37,893 nt of DNA from Acidobacteriota bacterium. GTDB lineage: Bacteria > Acidobacteriota > Terriglobia > Bryobacterales > Bryobacteraceae. The stretch is taken from positions 1-37,893 of the forward strand of contig JANXLY010000393.1 in NCBI GenBank assembly GCA_025354885.1, written 5' to 3'. The position numbers were made by a program, and so were the translations under genes. Each line of letters begins with the position of its first letter. The first letter of the stretch is position 1. This document shows positions 8,668 to 16,299 of this stretch, in pieces. Below the pieces are notes generated by a model. It saw only the letters and a list, made by a program, of their open reading frames with translations, was not told the DNA's origin and made no database searches.

Positions 8668-9246
8668 ATGAGCGAACTAAACTGCCTCGAAATCGACGAA
8701 TTGCTATGCGACTTCTTGGACGGCACGCTGAGTGCAGAACAGAAAACAGCGTTTGAAGCACACACGGCTAAATGCGCGGCCTGCCAGGAACTGGTAGCCG
8801 ACGTAAGCGGCGCGGTGAACTTCATGGAGCGGGCGGCGATGGTTGAGGTACCAAAAGAACTGGTAACGCGAATTTTGTACCATACGCCAAAGCAGGCACC
8901 TTTGCTTGAGGCGATGGCCAGGCAGGACTGGCTGAAGCGATGGGTTGCGCCGTTGATCCAGCCGCAGTTCGCCATGGGCATGGCGATGACGATTTTGAGT
9001 TTTTCGATGCTGGGCAAGTTTGTCGCACCCGTGCGGCAGATCAAGCCGAGCGATCTGGATCCAGTGAAAGTGTGGCGGAATGTCGATGATTCCGCTCACC
9101 GCACCTGGGACCGTTTTGTGAAGTATTACGACAACCTCCGGCTTGTTTACGAAGTCCAGACCGCGATCGACGACATCAAGGGCGAGCCGGAGGAGCAGGC
9201 CGGAGCAGTACAATCCAATACCAAGAAGAGTGGAGAGTCAAAATGA
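8668..9246 (+). CDS. Zinc-finger anti-sigma factor, membrane-anchored
   Basis: A 192-residue partner of the preceding ECF sigma factor. The N-terminal anti-sigma domain shows the zf-HC2 pattern: CLEIDELLCDFLDGTLS followed by HTAKCAAC (HxxxCxxC). A hydrophobic segment near FAMGMAMTILSFSMLGKF probably crosses the membrane, leaving a short tail of about 75 residues outside or at the surface. The ATG at 8668 lies one base after the sigma stop codon; a TTG at 8656 is less likely. The 3' end overlaps the next gene as ATGA, extending the operon. By family knowledge, such proteins hold the sigma factor inactive until a redox or envelope signal releases it; which signal acts here is unknown. Confidence 0.88.
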   Translation: MSELNCLEIDELLCDFLDGTLSAEQKTAFEAHTAKCAACQELVADVSGAVNFMERAAMVEVPKELVTRILYHTPKQAPLLEAMARQDWLKRWVAPLIQPQFAMGMAMTILSFSMLGKFVAPVRQIKPSDLDPVKVWRNVDDSAHRTWDRFVKYYDNLRLVYEVQTAIDDIKGEPEEQAGAVQSNTKKSGESK

Positions 9247-9932
9247 ACCCCACCGAGAATGAAGCACTTCAACCGGAAGAACCCATCTCACCCAGCTCAC
9301 CTATCGTCGGCTATTGCCGTGCGACAGGAAAGGCTTTGACCTCGTCCAATTCCGTCTATGTAAACGGAATCCTGTATTCGAAGGAATACGCAGAACAGAC
9401 AAAACTGACAGCAGAGCCGAAATCACCTTATGCCGATGCGGCCGTGACTGCTCCGAATAACTCGGACGTCTCTCCAGGCTGGGCCTTTGTGCTGGGCTTG
9501 ATCCCTGGCGTTGGGGCGATCTACAACCAGCAGTACGCCAAGGGGCTGTTTCATATCATCGTCTTTGGTTCTTTGATTTCAATACTGGACCGTCCGGGTG
9601 CGGCAGGGCCATTTCTCGGAATCTTGTTGGCGGGATGGTATTTCTACATGCCTTTTGAGGCTTACCACACCGCGCAAAAGCGCCAGCGTGGCGAAGTGGT
9701 GGACGAGATGAGCGGCTTGGTGAATTTGCCACAAGGCATGAAGAAATTGCCGCTGGGGCCTTTTGTCCTGATCGGGTTTGGCTTTGTTTTTCTGCTCGAT
9801 AATCTGGGGCTTTTGCGGATTGACGATATCTTGCGGTTCTGGCCAGTGCTGATGATTGCGGCGGGAGTGATTCTGCTGGTGCAACGCTTTCAGGCAGCAG
9901 AAGCAGTAAAGGAGAACGGAAATGCCAACTAG
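9243..9932 (+). CDS. Membrane protein with LiaF-like (DUF5668-type) C-terminal segment
   Basis: A 229-residue protein. The N-terminal 55 residues look like a degenerate zinc-ribbon or B-box segment (YCRATGKALTSSNSVYVNGILYSKEYA). The middle has hydrophobic helices around WAFVLGLIPGVGAIYNQQYAKG, reminiscent of TM2-type membrane hairpins. The end, from GPFVLIGFGFVFLLDNLGLL to FWPVLMIAAGVILLVQ, is the two-helix unit found in LiaF/LiaI-like envelope-stress proteins. It overlaps the anti-sigma gene by four bases and the next gene by eleven. Position in the sigma/anti-sigma operon suggests a role in the same envelope response, either as a sensor or as an output; this is inference. Confidence 0.75.
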   Translation: MNPTENEALQPEEPISPSSPIVGYCRATGKALTSSNSVYVNGILYSKEYAEQTKLTAEPKSPYADAAVTAPNNSDVSPGWAFVLGLIPGVGAIYNQQYAKGLFHIIVFGSLISILDRPGAAGPFLGILLAGWYFYMPFEAYHTAQKRQRGEVVDEMSGLVNLPQGMKKLPLGPFVLIGFGFVFLLDNLGLLRIDDILRFWPVLMIAAGVILLVQRFQAAEAVKENGNAN

Positions 9933-10101
9933 CATTGGACTTGTAGCCGCAGTGCGTGGACCTGTGATCCTGATTACCCTGGGCACATTGATGGCGATTG
10001 ACCATTCCGGCGGCCTGCGATTTAGCCGGACCTGGCCGATTCTGATCATCATGTTTGGACTTTTGAAACTGGCAGAGTACATGAAAGGAGGGCAGCAGTA
10101 A
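9922..10101 (+). CDS. Small LiaF-like membrane protein, 59 residues
   Basis: This short gene has an ATG at 9922 with GGAGA at proper distance. It encodes MPTSIGLVAAVRGPVILITL and then a second hydrophobic segment (WPILIIMFGLLKLAEY). It is essentially just the two-helix unit that also ends the previous protein and begins the next one: GPxxLI, then WPxLxI, then G-L. The start lies within the end of the preceding gene and the stop overlaps the next ATG as TAATG, so translational coupling on both sides is likely. No separate function is known to me. Confidence 0.8.
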   Translation: MPTSIGLVAAVRGPVILITLGTLMAIDHSGGLRFSRTWPILIIMFGLLKLAEYMKGGQQ

Positions 10102-11534
10102 TGAAGCAGTCATTTGTTGGACCGATCGTACTGATCGGAATTGGCGGGCTTTTCCTCGCTAACAATCTGCGCCCCGAGCTTTCCCCTTGGCGCCTCTTAC
10201 TCGATTACTGGCCCTACCTGCTGATTGTTTGGGGTCTGGTACGGCTTGCTGAAATCGGGTTTCTCGCTTCACGAAACCAGCCCTTGCCCAAGCGCGGTGT
10301 AAGCGGTGGCGAATGGGGATTGATCATCTTCATCACGATTGCCGCCAGCGGGATGTGGTTTGGCATGGACGTGCGTGACCGTATCCGGACTGGCAAAGTA
10401 AATCTGCGGGGATTGCAAATCTTCGGCGAGACCTTTGAGTATCCGGTGAGTGCGAATGCGAACTGCCCCAAGGCACCACGAATCATCGTAGAAAACAGGC
10501 GTGGAAACGTGCGGCTGATTGGAACTGATACAGATCGGATCAACGTAAGCGGGCACAAGACAGTTTTCGGGATGGACAGAGTCGAAGCTGACCGGATCAG
10601 CGAGCGAATGAAGCTGGAACTGACCGTACAAGGCGATCAGGTTGTGATCCGCACGAATCAGGAGAATGCGGCAAGCGACAATAGGGTAGAAGCCGATCTC
10701 GAAGTGCAGATCCCTAAAGGCGCATCGGTGGAATGTCGCGGGACTTATGGCGACTTTGATGTCAGCCAGATCTCCGGCAGCTTTGAAGTGAAATCCGAGA
10801 ATGCCGGAGTGCGTGGACAAGACATTGGCGGCAATGTAAGGATTGATCTGCGGCGGAGCGACGTAATACGGCTGGTGCGTGTAAAAGGCAATGTGGATGT
10901 GAAGGGTGCCCGGGCTGACGATCTTGAAATGGATGAAGTAGCTGGTCAGGTGGTTGTGGATGGGCAGTTCACTGGCAATATCGATTTCCGAAGAATTGAT
11001 AAGAGTCTTCGATTTTCGAGCAAGTCCACAAATCTTACAATCGAGAAGTTGAAAGGCAGAGCTCACCTGTCGGATGGAGACCTCGAAGTCGAAGACATTC
11101 AGGGAGCGCTGCATTTACGAAGCAAGTCGAAAGATGTGCGCGTCAGCGGATTCTCGACACCGGTCGACATCGATCTCGATCGCGGCGATATTGAATTGTC
11201 CCCTGGCAGCGGGACACTCAGCATGATGGTGGCAAAGACGTCGAGCGGCAGAGTAACCCTGCATCTGCCTGAAAATGCCAAGTATGACCTGGATGCAACA
11301 ACGCGGCGGGGCGAAGCGGAAAACGAATTTGGAAGTCCGCTCACAAGCCGTGAGGAAAATCGTGGCGCTACGATTCGAGGCGGCAATGGTGGGCCAAAGA
11401 TCCTGCTCGAGACCGGACGTGGCCGCATGACGATTACTAGAGGCGGAGTGATGAGCAGCCGCGCTGATCGGTCCGTGCCCGCGCCTCCAGCGCCACCCAA
11501 GGTAGCTGCGCCGCCGGCAGTTGTAGATCGCTAG
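10101..11534 (+). CDS. LiaF-like membrane protein with DUF4097 putative adhesin domain
   Basis: A 477-residue protein. Residues 1-55 form the LiaF-like two-helix unit (VGPIVLIGIGGLFLANNL, then YWPYLLIVWGLVRL). A third membrane helix lies near residues 73-90. From about residue 105 a long right-handed beta-rich region follows (ENRRGNVRLIG, GASVECRGTYGDFDVSQISG, GNVDVKGARADDLEMDEVAG), the repeating pattern of the DUF4097 family. The C-terminus is Pro/Ala-rich. Such proteins sit in the envelope and often accompany LiaR- or ECF-type stress regulators. It is the last gene of the sigma operon: a strong terminator follows 32 bases after the stop. Confidence 0.85.
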   Translation: MKQSFVGPIVLIGIGGLFLANNLRPELSPWRLLLDYWPYLLIVWGLVRLAEIGFLASRNQPLPKRGVSGGEWGLIIFITIAASGMWFGMDVRDRIRTGKVNLRGLQIFGETFEYPVSANANCPKAPRIIVENRRGNVRLIGTDTDRINVSGHKTVFGMDRVEADRISERMKLELTVQGDQVVIRTNQENAASDNRVEADLEVQIPKGASVECRGTYGDFDVSQISGSFEVKSENAGVRGQDIGGNVRIDLRRSDVIRLVRVKGNVDVKGARADDLEMDEVAGQVVVDGQFTGNIDFRRIDKSLRFSSKSTNLTIEKLKGRAHLSDGDLEVEDIQGALHLRSKSKDVRVSGFSTPVDIDLDRGDIELSPGSGTLSMMVAKTSSGRVTLHLPENAKYDLDATTRRGEAENEFGSPLTSREENRGATIRGGNGGPKILLETGRGRMTITRGGVMSSRADRSVPAPPAPPKVAAPPAVVDR

Positions 11535-11565
11535 AGGCAAGCAGACAATTTGTATGCTGCAGCGA

Positions 11566-11599
11566 AAGCCAGGTTCTCAGAAAAGAGCCTGGCTTTTTC
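11566..11599 (+). terminator. Rho-independent terminator of the ECF sigma operon
   Basis: A 12-bp stem (AAGCCAGGTTCT paired with AGAGCCTGGCTT, one G-T pair) around a six-base loop is followed by a T run (11593-11597). It sits just after the DUF4097 gene. Its presence also argues against starting the next gene at the TTG-type codon at 11550, which would place the hairpin inside the coding region. Confidence 0.85.
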
Positions 11600-11660
11600 T
11601 ATGCGGCTAATTTTCTGGCGTAAGCTGAAAATACTCAAACAGCAAAGGGGGAGTCAGCAA

Positions 11661-12068
11661 GTGCCAACTCTGAACCGAACCAAAGCCAATCCGTGGTTGC
11701 TGAAGACGGCACCTGGAAGCTCAGAATACACGATGCACATGGACGAAAAGGAGGGCCTGTCGGTGATCGTTTGTGCGGTTGGTAAAACCGTGCTGCTCTA
11801 TGACGCCCGCTGCATCCAGGATTTACACGCGATGCTCAAGTCCGTCGGAGACCGGATGGAACTGGGTGGCGCGGATGAGCAAAAAGCGGCGAAGGAGGGA
11901 ACCATTGAAGCTTGGGGCCGCTTCGGCATGAATCCAGTCGGCGGATGGTACGGCTTAAAAAAAAGGCTTCGGGGTCGATTCGGCGTGTATCTTCCCCCTT
12001 TGATGGAAGAGTTGGGCCTCTGCGAGCTCGAACACAATCCAAAGAACAATCGAATGCGCGCCAGATAA
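11661..12068 (+). CDS. Conserved hypothetical protein, 135 residues
   Basis: The start is taken as the GTG at 11661, eight bases after a strong GGGGGAG ribosome site; the longer frame begins before the terminator. The protein is compact and rich in conserved-looking glycine, tryptophan and aromatic positions: TAPGSSEYTMHMDEKEG, CAVGKTVLLYD, TIEAWGRFGMNPVGGWYGLKK, LRGRFGVYLPPLMEELGL, EHNPKNNRMRAR. I recognise this as a widespread uncharacterised soil-bacterium family but know no function. It has no signal peptide or membrane segment, so it is probably cytoplasmic. The stop overlaps a possible upstream start of the next gene (TAATG at 12066-12070). Confidence 0.75.
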   Translation: MPTLNRTKANPWLLKTAPGSSEYTMHMDEKEGLSVIVCAVGKTVLLYDARCIQDLHAMLKSVGDRMELGGADEQKAAKEGTIEAWGRFGMNPVGGWYGLKKRLRGRFGVYLPPLMEELGLCELEHNPKNNRMRAR

Positions 12069-12127
12069 TGCCCTGCAAGCCATGTTCCTCCCTCAAAGCC
12101 TTCCCGTATGTTAAATTGTCACGAGGA

Positions 12128-12787
12128 ATGCTCTACTCTCGAATTTTTCAAATCCGCGCTTTCGCATTGGGCGTTCTCACTGCTCTGAGCTTGTGCGCAC
12201 AGCCGCCTGTACCGAATGAAGCCCAGGGGATTCCAGTCCGAACCGCCCCCGCAGATTATCAGGCCAAAGTTCAGGTTGGTGCTATCACGATTGCAGGCGA
12301 TTTCGTCGGGCACGCTGTTCCCACTGCCCAAGGGCCACTTTCCACCGAAGATTATGTGGTGATCGAAATCGCTTTCTTTGGCCCTCCAGAAGCTCGGCTC
12401 AAGCTCACGTGGGAAGACTTTTCTGTTCGTATCAATGGAAAGAAGATGGCTACTCCGGGACATCAATTTGGGTTGGTGTTGAAGTCCTTGAAGGACCCGG
12501 AATGGATTCCGCCCACGACGGAAGGAAAAGAATCAAAGGGCAGCATCAACGGCGGTGGGGGCGGCGCACAAGGCGACCCGAAGCCTTTGCCACCCAAGAT
12601 GCCCTTCCCCCTGCGAAGGGCTATGGAACAGAAAGTCCAGAAGGCCTCCCTGGCAGAAGGGGATCGCCCATTGCCGCAGGCTGGACTCATCTTCTTTCCC
12701 TATCGAGGCAAAGATACGTCCATCCGTACTGTTGAATTGATTTACGCCGGTGCGGCCGGCCCGGCAACTTTGACCTTCGAACAATAG
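12128..12787 (+). CDS. Secreted protein of unknown function
   Basis: Starting at the ATG at 12128 gives a clean signal peptide (MLYSRIFQIRAFALGVLTAL, cleaved after LCA) and a mature protein of about 195 residues. An alternative ATG at 12068 would couple it to the previous gene but would bury the signal peptide behind 20 residues. The mature part has a beta-sheet-like segment (YVVIEIAFFGPPEARLKLTWEDFSVRINGKK), a glycine-rich linker (SINGGGGGAQGD) and a proline-rich stretch. It ends with TVELIYAGAAGPATLTFEQ. I do not recognise a named family. Exported, probably periplasmic or cell-surface. Confidence 0.7.
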   Translation: MLYSRIFQIRAFALGVLTALSLCAQPPVPNEAQGIPVRTAPADYQAKVQVGAITIAGDFVGHAVPTAQGPLSTEDYVVIEIAFFGPPEARLKLTWEDFSVRINGKKMATPGHQFGLVLKSLKDPEWIPPTTEGKESKGSINGGGGGAQGDPKPLPPKMPFPLRRAMEQKVQKASLAEGDRPLPQAGLIFFPYRGKDTSIRTVELIYAGAAGPATLTFEQ

Positions 12788-12802
12788 CCCCAATCTGGCT
12801 CT

Positions 12803-13261
12803 CTAGCTGTTGTCGTGAGCTTGCTGCAACCGCTGGATATTGATTTTCGTCATTTGAAGCATCGCATCCATGACTCTTCCCGCTTTCCCTGGGTCGTTGC
12901 CTCGAAGCAACTCCCTTAAGGCGCACGGTATGATTTGCCACGACAACCCAAACTTGTCCTTCAGCCAACCGCAGCGGCCTTCGCTTCCGCCAGCAGCCAG
13001 TTTCATCCACAAATCGTCAACTTCATCTTGAGTTTCGCAATCCACAAAAAGTGAAATCGCCTCGGTGAAGTGAAAGGTTGGCCCACCATTCAAAGCAATA
13101 AACTCCTGTCCCCCAATCTGGAATGTCACGGTAAGGACGGAATCTCCGACACGGTTAACATTCAGGATCTTCGAATTCTTGAAGATGGAAACGTAGTGGT
13201 TGGCGGCTTCTTCGGCGCTGCGATCAAACCACAAAAAAGTCGTGATTTTTTGCTTGGACAT
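12803..13261 (-). CDS. VOC-superfamily (PhnB-like) protein
   Basis: A 152-residue protein of the glyoxalase/dioxygenase fold: KITTFLWFDRSAEEAANHYVSIFKNS at the start, TVTFQIGGQEFIALNGGPTFHFTEAISLFVDCETQDEVDDLW in the middle, and CGWLKDKFGLSWQIIP near the end. This pattern is that of the PhnB-like group often mislabelled as 3-demethylubiquinone methyltransferase. The ATG at 13259-13261 has AAGGAGAG at good distance; the longer frame to 13348 does not. The reaction is unknown. It converges on the preceding plus-strand gene with 15 bases between stops. Confidence 0.88.
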   Translation of the reverse strand: MSKQKITTFLWFDRSAEEAANHYVSIFKNSKILNVNRVGDSVLTVTFQIGGQEFIALNGGPTFHFTEAISLFVDCETQDEVDDLWMKLAAGGSEGRCGWLKDKFGLSWQIIPCALRELLRGNDPGKAGRVMDAMLQMTKINIQRLQQAHDNS

Positions 13262-13374
13262 CTGGGACTCTCCTTTGATACCGGTAGCGTTCAATACGCA
13301 TTCCTGGTTGAGTCGAAGCGCAGAAGACTTTTTCGACATCCCGGTCAAAGTTAATGAAGTCGAAGTAGAAGCGG

Positions 13375-13806
13375 CTAAACCCGATGTGTGTCGGCTCGCC
13401 AGGACTTGACTTGCTCTTTGATCACTTTGGGATCGGTATTTTTGCTGGCAGCGTCCGCGACGAGCGCAGGGAATTCAGCATCAGAGGCGAAGCGGAGCGA
13501 GATGATCTGGTGAATAGAGAGACTCGAGGGCAGGAGCTTGCCGGTGAGTACAAAGTGGCGTAAGTTTTCTTCAGCACGGATGCCCCGGTCTTGCGCCTTG
13601 AGGGCAAAAGTGCGGGCGAAGAACGCGGTGACGAAAACACACAAGGTGAGCACAACGAGAAGCGAAGCGCTGTAAATGCGTTGGTGGTCGCCAATCGAAT
13701 TGGAAAGGTTGACGCAGGCACCGATGAAAGAGAGGAGAAGTACGAAACCGAGCGCGAGAAAAGCAGGAACGCGTTGGGCGTGGTTCTGTAAATTCTGAGT
13801 GGGCAT
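13375..13806 (-). CDS. DUF6526-type membrane protein
   Basis: A 143-residue protein with two membrane helices (about residues 13-32 and 48-66) and a cytoplasmic C-terminal part with the conserved strings RTFALKAQDRGIRAEENLRHFVLTG, QIISLRFASDAEFPALV and IKEQVKSWRADTHRV. I recognise this as the DUF6526 pattern; no function is known. The ATG at 13806 is preferred because family members begin near the QNHAQR segment. It is divergent from the methyltransferase gene at 13862, with 55 bases between. Confidence 0.8.
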   Translation of the reverse strand: MPTQNLQNHAQRVPAFLALGFVLLLSFIGACVNLSNSIGDHQRIYSASLLVVLTLCVFVTAFFARTFALKAQDRGIRAEENLRHFVLTGKLLPSSLSIHQIISLRFASDAEFPALVADAASKNTDPKVIKEQVKSWRADTHRV

Positions 13807-13861
13807 GCGCACTATACTCTCATGTTGCGCGGCAAAGCGCTCGTACAGCAAAATAGAAATC

Positions 13862-14608
13862 ATGAATCCGTTTGCAACCGACCGAATGAGTGAGGGCTAT
13901 GCAGCGGCGCGTCCGCCGGTGCACCGGCGCGTTGTGGATTTGATGGCGCAACGAGGTGCCTTGACAGGAGTAGTGCTGGATGTGGGCTGCGGCTCCGGCC
14001 TCTCGACAAAAGCTCTCGATGGGATTGCCCGTAAGAGAATCGGGGTGGAGCCGGCTGAGGCAATGGTGAGATTGGCGGATGGCGTTTCCCCAGGTGCAGC
14101 GTTCGCTGTGGGACGCGCAGAGGCCTTGCCGTTGCGTGCGGCAAGTGTGGTCTGGATTACTGCTGCGGGCGCTTTGAATTATGTGGATTTACCGGCGTTT
14201 TTTGGAGAGGCTGCAAGGATCTTGAATCCCGCTGGTGGTGTGGCCGTTTATGATTTTTCGCCGGGGAAAGTCATGAGGGGCAGCGATTCGCTCACGAAGT
14301 GGTTTCAACAATTCATAGCCCGCTACCCGTGGGCACCAGCCGAAGCGCTGGCTCTCGATCCGGAAATATTGGGACAACTGGGCATGGGGTTTGGGGTGGA
14401 AAGTGCCGAGCGCTTTGCCGTCGGAATTGAGCTGACTCGCGCATTTTATGTGAGCTACATGATGACGGAATCCAATGTAGCTTATGCCTTGCGGAGGGGA
14501 GTGTATGAGGCAGAAATCCGGAACTGGATTGAATCCACCTTACCCGAGGATGGCTGGGGTGAAATTGTGTTTGAAGGCTACTGGGCCATAATGCAAATGT
14601 GGAACTGA
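13862..14608 (+). CDS. Class I SAM-dependent methyltransferase
   Basis: A 248-residue protein with the methyltransferase signature VVLDVGCGSGLSTKALDG (motif I) followed by the acidic end of strand 2 (IGVEPAEAMV) and VGRAEALPLRAASVVWITAAGALNYVD (motifs II-III). The opening YAAARPPVHRRVVDLM matches the UbiE/Methyltransf_11 group. The substrate cannot be inferred. The start at 13862 avoids a 21-residue extension with no ribosome site. The next gene begins inside its last codons (10-base overlap), suggesting coupled expression with the cupin. Confidence 0.88.
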   Translation: MNPFATDRMSEGYAAARPPVHRRVVDLMAQRGALTGVVLDVGCGSGLSTKALDGIARKRIGVEPAEAMVRLADGVSPGAAFAVGRAEALPLRAASVVWITAAGALNYVDLPAFFGEAARILNPAGGVAVYDFSPGKVMRGSDSLTKWFQQFIARYPWAPAEALALDPEILGQLGMGFGVESAERFAVGIELTRAFYVSYMMTESNVAYALRRGVYEAEIRNWIESTLPEDGWGEIVFEGYWAIMQMWN

Positions 14609-15009
14609 AACGTGGATCGGATCTGAAAGCGACTCGGGGCAACCCGGCTTATTTCGCAGGTGAGGTTTGGATAGAAGCACTAGTGGCCAGCGCCCTGATG
14701 ACGGTAAAGGGGGTGAGAGTGACCTTCACGCCAGGATCTCGAACGGCTTGGCACACACATCCAGCTGGACAGATATTGTTTGTTGCTTCTGGACGCGGAT
14801 GGGTGCAGAAACACGGAGAAGCAGCAATCGCGATGAGTGCTGGAGATACCGTCATCATTGGAGCAGGCGAGAAACACTGGCATGGAGCGGCGTCAGATTG
14901 CCCCATGGTTCACATCGCAGTGCAACCAATTGTGAATGGCGTGGATTCGGAGTGGTTGGAGCAGGTCGGCGAAGCCGAATACCTCAGAGTGCAAATAGCC
15001 GGCACCTGA
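14599..15009 (+). CDS. Cupin-domain protein
   Basis: A 136-residue single-domain cupin starting at a GTG that overlaps the methyltransferase gene by ten bases. Cupin motif 1 is visible as PGSRTAWHTHPAGQILFVASGRGWV, with the metal-binding pair HTH; motif 2 is GAGEKHWHGAASDCPMVHIAV, with a further histidine. The arrangement is like small cupins related to carboxymuconolactone decarboxylase partners. It is likely a metal-dependent enzyme or small-molecule binder in the cytoplasm; the substrate is unknown. Confidence 0.85.
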   Translation: MELKRGSDLKATRGNPAYFAGEVWIEALVASALMTVKGVRVTFTPGSRTAWHTHPAGQILFVASGRGWVQKHGEAAIAMSAGDTVIIGAGEKHWHGAASDCPMVHIAVQPIVNGVDSEWLEQVGEAEYLRVQIAGT

Positions 15010-15021
15010 TAGAATAACGAC

Positions 15022-16299
15022 GTGCTGCACAAGATCACGCTTGAAGGCGTGGGGCCGTCAAATCACTTAGAAGCAACTTTTGCTGAACGACTCAATCTGA
15101 TAACAGGAGATAACGGACTCGGCAAGAGTTTTCTTCTGGAGGTGGCTTGGTGGGCTTTGACTCGCACATGGCCGCACAAAAATCGGCCCGCTTTGCCCCG
15201 CCAAAATGCCCGCAAAGCGGGGATTGACACGGAAGTTTTTGGCAGCGGCAAGAAAGCCGTAAGCAGGAAAATTCCTTTTGATTTCGCAAAACAAAAATGG
15301 ATACAGCCGCAGGCCAGGCCTCAACTACCTGGGCTTGTACTGTTCGCTCAGGTAGATGGTGGATTTGCGGTATGGGATCCGGCACGAAACTACTGGAAAG
15401 ATGAGGATGGCGAGCGGCCTTCGGCTTTCCTGTTTGATTCGGAGCAGGTTTGGACTGGGCTTCAGGAGGACGGTCAATGGCGTTGCAATGGACTGTATCG
15501 GGATTGGGCCTCGTGGCAGCGCGAAAGCGGCAACGAGGCGTTCGCGCAATTAAAGCTTGCGCTGGAGAAGCTTTCGCCGCCTGGAGAAACTCTGAGGCCT
15601 GGATTGTTGCAGCGCATCAGCACGGAAGATTCACAAGATTACCCGACCATCCATATGCCTTACGGAGTGGATGTTCCCCTCATTCATGCATCGGCTGCAA
15701 TCCGCAGAATTTTGGCATTAGCATATTTATTGATCTGGGCATGGAGAGAGCATCTGCGTGCTGCGGAACTGCGGAGGGAAGCCACTGCAAAGAGAATAAT
15801 TCTGTTGATAGACGAAGTGGAAGCTCACCTGCATCCGGCGTGGCAAAAAAAAATCCTGCCGAGTTTGCTCCATGTCGTTGAGGCTTTGACTGGCGCGGGG
15901 AGTGGACCGGCAATTCAAGTGATTTGTTCCACACATTCCCCGCTTGTGTGCGTGTCGATGGAATCGTATTTTGACAGCGAAAGAGATCAGCTTTTCGATT
16001 TAGACCTCGATCCTTTGAATGGTGTAAGGCTGGAGGCCGTTCCATTTCAAAAGATGGGTACTGGGGAGAATTGGCTCCTGAGCCGTCACTTTGATCTGAA
16101 AACAAGTTATTCGGTAGAGGCCGAGAAAGTACTCGCCACAGCCGCGAAGCTTGTCGAAGAGGGTACCAAAAATCCTGCGAGCATTAAAAAGGCCGAGTTC
16201 CTCAGAGTGGATAAAGATCTACGAACGGTTCTGACTGAACTGGATCCATCCTGGGTGAGATGGCGCACGATTGGAGAGAAGCGAGGCTGGTTGGGATGA
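15022..16299 (+). CDS. AAA/ABC-type ATPase, PtuA-like
   Basis: A 425-residue soluble ATPase of the SMC/RecF-like group. Walker A is GDNGLGKS (29-36), the ABC-type signature region is HASAAIRRILALAYLL (222-237), Walker B is IILLIDEVEAHLHP (D264/E265), and the H-loop histidine lies in CSTHSPLV (H305). There is no long coiled coil. The stop codon overlaps the start of the HNH-like gene as ATGA, so the two are translated together. An ATPase of this type directly before an HNH protein is the layout of Septu (PtuA-PtuB) anti-phage systems and of PtuAB effectors in some retrons; no reverse transcriptase is nearby. The start is a GTG twelve bases after the cupin gene. A defence role is inference from this pairing. 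Confidence 0.85.
   Translation: MLHKITLEGVGPSNHLEATFAERLNLITGDNGLGKSFLLEVAWWALTRTWPHKNRPALPRQNARKAGIDTEVFGSGKKAVSRKIPFDFAKQKWIQPQARPQLPGLVLFAQVDGGFAVWDPARNYWKDEDGERPSAFLFDSEQVWTGLQEDGQWRCNGLYRDWASWQRESGNEAFAQLKLALEKLSPPGETLRPGLLQRISTEDSQDYPTIHMPYGVDVPLIHASAAIRRILALAYLLIWAWREHLRAAELRREATAKRIILLIDEVEAHLHPAWQKKILPSLLHVVEALTGAGSGPAIQVICSTHSPLVCVSMESYFDSERDQLFDLDLDPLNGVRLEAVPFQKMGTGENWLLSRHFDLKTSYSVEAEKVLATAAKLVEEGTKNPASIKKAEFLRVDKDLRTVLTELDPSWVRWRTIGEKRGWLG

Noticed and set aside
10269-11114. 281-codon minus-strand open frame
   Set aside because: Antisense to the DUF4097 gene, whose protein pattern is clear; the antisense translation shows no recognisable motif.
12803-13261. 3-demethylubiquinone methyltransferase
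   Set aside because: No SAM-binding motif; the protein is a VOC-fold PhnB-like member, a frequent source of that mislabel.
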